Shown here: one piece after another, positions 56,747 to 64,000 of the stretch
Layout: every line of letters begins with the position of its first letter
How positions within the stretch are numbered: position 1 is the first letter of the stretch
Source of the DNA: Manihot esculenta
Taxonomy: Eukaryota > Streptophyta > Magnoliopsida > Malpighiales > Euphorbiaceae
NCBI RefSeq assembly: GCF_001659605.2
Contig: NC_035172.2
Coordinates: forward strand, 18,167,051-18,231,050
Length of the DNA stretch: 64,000 nucleotides
Direction: 5' to 3'
Translations under genes and position numbers: made by a program
The notes under the pieces: generated by a model
What the model saw: the letters and a program-made list of their open reading frames with translations, nothing else
Databases searched by the model: none
Told to the model about the DNA's origin: nothing

Positions 56747-59150
56747 TGTAACGACACGAAAATCGGACCGCTACCGGCGCTAGGATCCAGGTCGGCTTAA
56801 GGCCGCCGAAACCCGTAGCAAGCCTAACATGAACTCTGTGTACCTGATAAATCCCATACATGATCAAACCTTAATATAAAAAAACTGAAAACAACTTTCC
56901 TACCACTTACCAAGCTTGACCTGCATGCACTATGTCTGTAAACATAGAACCCACTCTCATAGGGTCAGCATAGCACAAGTCAGCCTTGGTTCAACACATT
57001 TCTCATGAAGAAACGTAAAACAGGATCCATATACAAAGGGATTATCCATACACCAGGGCAAAGCACAACTCTATCCATAAATACATTATATAACTATACA
57101 TCATATTATAATACACCACTTTGAATTACATCATGTCCACTACTATCTATTACATACACTTCACCCTAGCTGCTATCCCGTGCTATCTCTGACTGGCCTT
57201 GCAAAACTGGTCGGAGAGGGATGAGCTACTAAAGCCCAATGAGCAGAACAGCAATAAAAAGCAGTTAAACATATGCTTTCATGAAATGCATCACATCACA
57301 AACATATCACATCAAGGATGAACTTGTCACCTATAGCCCTCTACATATCATATCATAATATGTCCAACTTACCAGGGGCGATACGGCCTCACCTTGCTCT
57401 CTTATATAGCTTATATCATAACATGTCCAACTTACCAGGGGCGATACGGCCTCACCTGGCTCTCTTATATCTAACATAGTGCCAGGGGCGACCTGGTCTT
57501 TCTAACTCATGTCATATCTCATATCATGTCGTCTCATCTAATCTCAAGGGCTAAGGATCATCCAATGTCCATCCACATCAACAACATATTATGCAATGCA
57601 TCATATTCGTGGATTCTAATGCAACGCAACCTAGTACATATCATGGCATTTTATGATGCATGGATCATGCTCTGAAATTCATTTGATTTCTCAATTAAAA
57701 AGATTAAGTTTAGTTCCACTCACCTTAAGCAACTGCTGGGCTGGACTAGCTTAGAACCAACTAACTCTGAGGGCCTTCTCGGTTCCTCGGGTCCAATCCT
57801 ATACAGGTGGACTCAAATGAGGTACCAAACAACTCTAACATAACGTTAAACATCTCCCCAAAAACCCCTCTAAGACACCTCAAAACATGCATGCAAAATA
57901 GGCAAAGGAAGGCTGGACAGGGCACCTTCGGCGGCACATTCGGCGGCTGAATGCTCCCACAGATCTGAAAGTCAGGCACTTTCGGAGGTAGGTTTGGAGG
58001 CCGAAAGTCTCCTCCAGAGACGAAAGCCAGGCACTTTCGGCGGCCGAAAGTGCCTGGCTTTCGTCTCTGGAGGACACTTTCGGAGGTAGGTTCGGAGGCC
58101 GAAAGTCTCCTCCAGAGACGAAAGCCAGGCACTTTCGGCGGCCGAAAGTCCCTTTCAGAGCCGAAAGTCCATTTTCGGGGGCAAGGTTAGGCGGCTAAAC
58201 CAAGCCTTCAAAGGCATGTTCGGCGGCCGAAACTACCTTCGGCGACCGAACCTGAGTTCATCCAGAACTCAGCCTCTCAAGCACTTCAGCCTCCCAAACC
58301 TTCCAAACACCCAAAACATGCCTCAAACCTCTCTACAACATGCATAACTCATACAACAAGCATATAGGGGTCTCAAACTAGCCTAAACCCCCAACAAAAC
58401 TCATATAACATGCAATAACATACTTTTGTCACAAAGGGTATCAAAACCCTAAACATGCATACCATGCAACTCATGCAATCCTTCATAAAACTCATTTAAA
58501 ACATCATAAAAGCTAAGGATCTATACTTACCTCTTGAAGAACAAGAGTTAGTGCGACCTCAAACTTGAAGATATGGAGAATCCAAGCTCCAAAGTCTTCA
58601 AACTTCCAAAACCTTGCTCAAAGCTCACAACTCTTCAAAACAAAGAGAAAACTCATGAAAACTTTGAAAGATTTGAAGAAACATCATGAAAACAACCAAA
58701 GGAGAGCATGAGCCTACCCTTGCACGAAAAGAGAGTGAATGCTCACTCCATTGTCGGTCAACGGGGCTTTTATAGGTGGCCAACCGCCTCACCTTCGGCG
58801 GCCAAACCTGCATGCAAAACCTCACCACTTTCGACGGCCGAACATGGGGTTTGGCGGCCGAAAGTAAGCCTTTTTCGGAAGCCAAACTTGGGCTTCGGAG
58901 GCAGCAAAACTATGCAATGTTCGGCGGCCGAACTTCACCTTCGGCGGCCGCACCTGAAAAATGCCTCCTTGGTATTTTCTCTTCAAAACTCAAGTCCTTT
59001 TGCAACAAAACTATAAAATCATATTTAAAATATTTTAGAAAACATATTTTACCCCTCTAGAAGACTCTGACATCTACAGAATTCCAGATTCCAACGGAAA
59101 GTCCACCGGAAGGTAGGGATTCCGATGCCGGAATCTAGCCGGGTATTACA
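56747..59150 (-). repeat. Element H 3' LTR (2,404 bp)
   Basis: On the minus strand it starts TGTAATACCCGGCTAGATTCC (59150) and ends TCGTTACA (56747). TATAAAA is at 58768-58774 and the splice-donor-like AAGAGGTAAG near 58530. The leader has an unusual inverted repeat at about 57957-58143: segments with 'ctttcggcggccgaaag' and 'gagacgaaagccaggcac' occur in both orientations. Three 'ccaggggcga' minisatellite-type units lie at 57373-57495. Confidence 0.93.
58768..58774 (-). promoter_or_regulatory. TATA box in element H 3' LTR
   Basis: TATAAAA on the minus strand, in the family-conserved position downstream of GGCCGCCGAA motifs. Confidence 0.65.
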
Positions 59151-59166
59151 TTCTCCCCCCCTTAAG
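59151..59166 (-). other. Element H polypurine tract
   Basis: On the minus strand 'taagggggggagaa' directly precedes the LTR start. Next to it lies the conserved 'gaacattcgaggacgaatgttc' inverted repeat. Confidence 0.9.
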
Positions 59167-59229
59167 AACATTCGTCCTCGAATGTTCCTCAACTAATACA
59201 TGCATACACATAAAAGCATATAATTTCTA

Positions 59230-61346
59230 GCCTAAAAAGAAATACGGTACCACTGGAGTACAAACTTCTGGTCTCCCAGACGCACTTTTCATACTGAGGT
59301 GATTCCAAGGGACCTTCACCATCGGGATATCCTTGTTCCTTTATTCTCTAATCTGTGTGTCAATGATCCGCACTATCTGCTCAATATAGGTGAGATCTCC
59401 TACGATCTCGACCTCTTGTTCCTTAAGAACCTCACTCGGATCCGACACGAACTCACACATCTTAGGAACATAGAAAACCGAATGGAGCGCTTCCATTGAA
59501 GTAGATAAATCTAGCTTGTAGGATACATTCCCATTCCTTTGCAGGATTTCAAAGGATCAGATGTATCTCCGAGCTACGTTACCCTTCTTCCCATAATGAA
59601 TCACCCTTTCTTTAAAAGACACCTCCAGCAATACCACAACCTTCCCTTGAACCTGAACGGACTTCTGCTGCGCACTCTACAAAAGTTGTCTCCCTTCTGG
59701 GACTCTCTGCTTGCTTTCCTGACTACCGACATTATCTCTACTGTTATACAGGATAAACTGCCAAGCGACTTTCGACTGAGGGCAGCTAACATCTCACCTG
59801 CCTCACCCAGAAGATACTGAATCTTGAATCAGCGTCGCTAAGAAATTCTACCCATTACCTCTGCCTCAGATTCAGCTCTTTTTGACTCAAGATGTACCGC
59901 AAGCTCCTTTGATCTCAAAATATCTCACATCTTACCCCTAACAGGTATTGCCGCCACATCTCGAGTACAAAGTCTACAACTACCATCTCTAGATCATGTG
60001 TAGGATAATTCAACTCATGCTTCTTCAGCTACCTAGAAACATAAGTAATTATCCTGCCACTTTGTCTTAACACACAATCTAGTCCCACCAGGGACGCATC
60101 ACAGAACGGTGTTAACGTCAACCTTTTCTTCAGTGCCACTATAGTGGGTCTAGACTAGTTAGCTACAGCTTCCACCTTCTTGGGGTCCACTTCGAGTCCT
60201 TTTTCTGATATAACATACCCCAAGAATGAAGTGCTCCTCAAACAAAACTCACACCTGAAGAACTTGGCATACAAGCCATGTTCCTTCAAGGTTTGCAACA
60301 CTATCTTCTGATAATGGGCACTCTCCTCTGTGTTTCTGAAACTCACCACGGTATTGTCAATACCGGAGTGATCCAGAATCTCACTACAAACTCTGCTTAT
60401 GAGGTCCACGAATGCTGTAGGGGCCGGCATTACTAAGAACCTATAGTGCCCATATCTCATCCTGTACACTAATTTTAGCTCATCTTCTACTCGCATTCTG
60501 AACTGATAGTACCTGGATCTCAGATCTATCCTAAAAAGACAACCAGCTACTAGTAGCTGGTCTACAATAGATCATTGATCAAAGGTAACAGATACTTACT
60601 CGCGGTAGTGACTCTATCCAACGACTTGCGATCGACACAAAGCCTCAAGGATTCATCCGTTCTTCTCATTAACAACTCTAGAGCACTCCAAAGGGAGATA
60701 CTCGGTCGGACGAAACCCTTGTCTACCAACTCTTACAACTACTCTGTCTATTTCTTTAACTCTGCAGGTACCATCCTGTAGGGAGTGGTAAAGACGGGTC
60801 TGGTTCCCATCATTACTTTTACGCTCCAACTCTATCGCCCTAACAGGTGGTAAACCTGGCAACTTGTCTGGGAAAACATCTAAGACTCTCAGACTATGGG
60901 CACTGAAGCTGGTTCCCCTCGATCTGAGTGTTATGCTCCCCTAACAGAAGCAAAAAACCCCTGACAACCTCTCCTGAATAGCCTACGAGCCTATAGGGCT
61001 GATATCAAATCTCTAGGCATCTCTACACTGTCCCCTCAAAAGACTACCTTTGGTCCATCCTGATCTCTGCCTCTGCTATCTAAAGCAGTACTATGAGCAG
61101 ATAGCCAATCCACCCCTAGAATGACATCAAACAGTCAATCTAGAACCACTAGGTCAGCTGGAAGGCATCTACTCACAACAAACACTGAACTCTACTGGCA
61201 GACTGACTCTGCCACTGATGGATCACACTTGGGTCCCTTGACCCAAAGAGGACACACTAAGCCCATAAGATATCACACCCCAAACTCTCTACGGCTCTCA
61301 AAGCACTAAGGAAAGAGAAACATCAGGGTTCACACAAGCAGACACA
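59230..61346 (-). pseudogene. Element H pol remnant (protease, RT, RNase H scraps)
   Basis: Read from high to low coordinates: degraded protease (61340-61100), RT linker and start (GLPPVRAIELE near 60860), and an open 114-codon RT segment (60496-60155) with [27 protein letters not shown] and [11 protein letters not shown]. In that segment the catalytic [11 protein letters not shown] of relatives is replaced by IDNTVVSFRN, and FGLTN is missing. RNase H end [10 protein letters not shown] lies near 59780. The integrase catalytic domain is missing; the sequence goes on to scraps of the C-terminal tail (DLTYIEQ-like near 59380). It cannot encode a working enzyme. Confidence 0.85.
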
Positions 61347-62963
61347 TCAAAACAGAAGGGAGTGAACCTTACTTGCCACCGCCATGTCCGATGTGTCAGC
61401 CGCCTGCTGCGACATGGTGAAGATCCGGGCTGGAGCTGATGGACCTTCACTCGGGGAACCTGCTGAAGAAGGAGCTATCCCCCTCCCTCTGCCTCTGCCC
61501 TGCGCCATGGCTAAAGCTCCTGGCTGAGCCACTCTGTCTGAAACTGTCTGCTGGGTCCGTGTCACCAAGGTCGCGGTGGGACACTCACGTGCCATGTGCC
61601 CCTCCTGTCCACACCTGAAACATGCCGTTGTCCCAACCAGACAGACTCCCTTGTGCAGCCTACCGCACCTAGGACATCTGGAGTCGTCCAAACCAGAGCT
61701 CGAACCATCACCTCTTCCCAGACCAGACTTTACCCGATTCCAGAACTTGTTCTTCTTTGATCTTCTGAGGCCTCTGTCTCCCTTCTTCCTCTTTGTGACA
61801 GCCTTGCTCAGAGGGGAGAGATTAACATCACTTGTCCCTGGGATTTTGAGACCCGAAGACTGTGCCACATGTTGCTTAATTGTCCCTTGAATGATGGCAC
61901 TAGCCTCCATCTTCCTGACTGCATCCACTATAGCGTGGAAACTCTCCCTCTCTGCAGCTCAGATAAGAGAGGAATACCTAGAGTGAAGTCTCATGGTATA
62001 CCTCCTAGCTTTCTTCTGATCTGAATCATATGCTTGCCCCACGTACTGGAGTAGATCAAGAAACTTGTCGGTGTACTCATCTATACTCATACTCTCTGTC
62101 TGCCTTAGCTACTCAAACTCAATCGCCTTAAGCTCCCTTGAACTATTTGGAAAAGCCCATCCTGCAAACTCATTGGCAAATTGTTCCCAGGATAAGCTTT
62201 CCAACCTTGGGTCCACATAGTTTTTGAACCATTCTCTTGCTTTCTTGCATTTCAATGTGAACCCTGCCATCTGAATGGCTCTACTGTCACTTGCTCCCAA
62301 TTCATCCATTATCATCTTCACCGTTCTGAGATACTCAAAAGGGTCATCACCTGTTTCAAACTTGGGGGCATCCAACTTTAGGTAATCTGTCATCTTTACT
62401 TTATCCCCAACTAATGAACTAGGTTTGGGTATTTGGACAACAGGGACAACTGGTTCTGCTGGTGGTGGAGGAGGTGCAACATTCCCTGGGTTAGGGTTTG
62501 CTGGACCTGGGTAGAATGATGAGGGTAGAAACACGGGATACTGTGGGTAAAAGGGAGGATAGGGCATGAAGGTGGGGTATGGGTAATAACTGGAGTACTC
62601 CGATGTACCTCCCATCGGATACCCCGGGCCCTGAAGATAGGGTTGGTACTGGGGTGGGTGAACAAAACCCGAGGCCTGAGCGCCTCCTTGGGATACTTCC
62701 ATACCCTCTACTGACATACTCATGCCTATACTACTAGTATCTCTTCTCTGATCCTCCTCTTTTGATTCCCTCACATTCTCTAACATTCTGCCAAAAACTG
62801 ATCCCCTCCTGCTTGCATCAAAAGATCTTCTCGGGTCCCTTGATGTTCCTTCTCTGCTTGTCCTACAAGACCTTGCCCTTTGCAGAACAGGGGGATGGGC
62901 ATCTATGCCCTCACTCTCTAGTGGAGCTCCAGTCAATCTAGCAGATCGACGAGTTCCTCTCAT
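61347..62963 (-). pseudogene. Element H gag, broken
   Basis: Start ATG at 62961-62963 (MRGTRRSARLTG), just after an acceptor-like 'ttttcag'. In order: basic N-terminus, Pro/Tyr-rich segment, Gag core ([44 protein letters not shown]), TAG at 62109 (EFEQLRQ in B), then LHSRYSSLI, zinc knuckles CPRCGRLHKGVC and [14 protein letters not shown] (about 61665-61570), an RGRGRG stretch and PARIFTMSQQ. The reading frame shifts just before the protease. The first 285 codons are open and the zinc-knuckle region is well kept, so gag is much better preserved than pol in this element. Confidence 0.9.
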
Positions 62964-63208
62964 CCTGCTTCTGAAAAGCACAACATCACACATAACACAT
63001 CAAATGATCCATGTGAGAACACATGAATCCACACCACATACATAACATATCATTAATGCACATGCATCTCATCATGGCATTTCACCTCATCATGCAAGAC
63101 AGGACTCCACATCCTATCCTAGTGGATATGATTTTTCTCCTATTGTGCTTGCCCTTCTATAACCTCTATGAGCCCGACACACTATAGGTCCGACCATATG
63201 AACCTAGG

Positions 63209-63220
63209 GCTCTAATACCA
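63209..63220 (-). other. Element H primer-binding site (tRNA-Met type)
   Basis: On the minus strand TGGTATTAGAGC, one C-to-T change from the perfect PBS, 3 nt from the 5' LTR. Confidence 0.9.
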
Positions 63221-63223
63221 ATC

Positions 63224-64000
63224 TGTAACGACCCGGAAACTGAACCACTACCGGCACTAGGATCCAGGTCGGCTTAAGGCCGCCGGAACCCGTAGCAAGC
63301 CTAACATGAACTCTGTGTACCTGATAAATCCCATACATGATCAAACCTCAATATAAAAAAACTGAAAACAACTTTCCTACCACTTACCAAGCTTGACCTG
63401 CATGCACTATGTCTGTAAACATAGAACCCACTCTCATAGGGTCAGCATAGCACAAGTCAGCCTTGGTTCAACACATTTCTCATCAAGAAACGTAAAATAG
63501 GATCCATGTACAAAGGGATTATCCATACACCAGGGCAAAGCACAACTCTATCCATAAATACATTACATAACTATACATCATATTATAATACACCACTTTG
63601 AATTACATCATGTCCACTACTATCTATAACATACACTTCACCCTAGCTGCTATCCCGTGCTATCTCTGACTGGCCCTGCAAAACTGGGAATTTGGGAGAG
63701 GGATGAGCTACTAAAGCCCAGTGAGCAGAACAACAATACAAAGCAGTTAAACATATGCTTTCATGAAATGCATCACATCACAAACATATCACATCAAGGA
63801 TGAACTTGTCACCTATAGCCCTCTACATATCATATCATAATATGTCCAACTTACCAGGGGCGATACAGCCTCACCTGGCTCTCTTATATAGCTTATATCA
63901 TAACATGTCCAACTTACCAGGGGCGATACGGCCTCACCTGGCTCTCTTATATCTAACATAGTGCCAGGGGCGACCTGGTCTTTCTAACTCATGTCATATC
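63224..64000 (-). repeat. Element H 5' LTR, cut by window end
   Basis: The U5 end (GTCGTTACA at 63224) and about 777 bp of the LTR are visible. It matches 56747-57530 nearly base for base after the first ~30 bp. Confidence 0.93.

Larger units (their letters stand above)
56747..64000 (-). mobile_element. Element H: deleted gypsy of the A/B family, reverse orientation
   Basis: The 3' LTR is at 56747-59150, then PPT, decayed pol, gag and PBS, and the 5' LTR starts at 63224 and runs off the window. It is inserted in the gag of G. The two LTRs are very similar where both are visible (56747-57530 against 63224-64000), except for about 30 bp at the U5 end and small indels. The pol is strongly decayed and lacks nearly all integrase. 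The contrast suggests H moved as a defective element using enzymes from relatives. Confidence 0.93.

Noticed and set aside
1..64000. Host protein-coding genes, tRNA or rRNA genes, CRISPR arrays, or a defence-type gene cluster
   Set aside because: No support in either strand. All recognisable coding sequence is of transposable elements, plus one PMD remnant.

Overview
This is plant nuclear DNA, almost certainly from an AT-rich eudicot. It is made almost entirely of LTR retrotransposons lying in AT-rich intergenic sequence. The plant assignment rests on Ty3/gypsy gag-pol polyproteins with C-terminal chromodomain-like tails, primer-binding sites matching plant initiator tRNA-Met (TGGTATCAGAGC), and a decayed plant mobile domain (PMD/MAIN-like) gene. 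A Euphorbiaceae origin is only a guess. I found no intact host gene, tRNA, rRNA or CRISPR array.

Layout. 1-2291: a left-truncated LTR joined head to tail to a 383-bp mini-LTR of the same family. 2380-3370: a PMD pseudogene on the minus strand. 3371-8556: AT-rich DNA with a ~350-bp triplicated repeat, a 36-bp tandem repeat, a ~930-bp terminal-inverted-repeat element, and a ~600-bp tandem duplication. 8557-48139: one continuous nest of retrotransposons. 48140-51785: the rest of the old gypsy element (F) that received the nest. 51786-54910: remains of another gypsy-type element (antisense PF04195-like ORF and a possible LTR) and AT-rich DNA. 54911-56746: 5' LTR and gag of a Tat-like gypsy (G). 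56747-64000: a minus-strand element (H) inserted in G and running off the window.

The nest is five levels deep, and each insertion has a matching 5-bp target-site duplication (TSD). A is inserted in the protease of F (agtag). B is inserted in the gag of A (gaagg). C is inserted at the RT/RNase H boundary of B (ggact). D, a reverse-oriented solo LTR, is inserted in the 3' LTR of B (gtctt). E is inserted in D (ctaaa). Removing each insertion with one TSD copy restores the interrupted sequence. A, B, C, D, H and the first LTR belong to one chromovirus-like family with 2.15-2.4 kb LTRs beginning TGTAATACCCGG. E is a different family.

Two structures stand out. Element C has no normal 5' LTR: its left end is a 169-bp near-perfect palindrome made of two opposed copies of the last 84 bp of the LTR, yet it is flanked by a TSD, so it apparently integrated using two U5-type ends. 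Element E is a head-to-tail array of three identical-length 3,516-bp units, each a gag-protease gene fused to a 5'-truncated LTR, and the third unit keeps an uninterrupted 599-codon GAG-PRO frame. Most premature stops in the recognisable gag-pol genes are CAG-to-TAG or TGG-to-TGA, and the old element F has lost its catalytic RT aspartates to asparagine, as expected from deamination of methylated cytosine.
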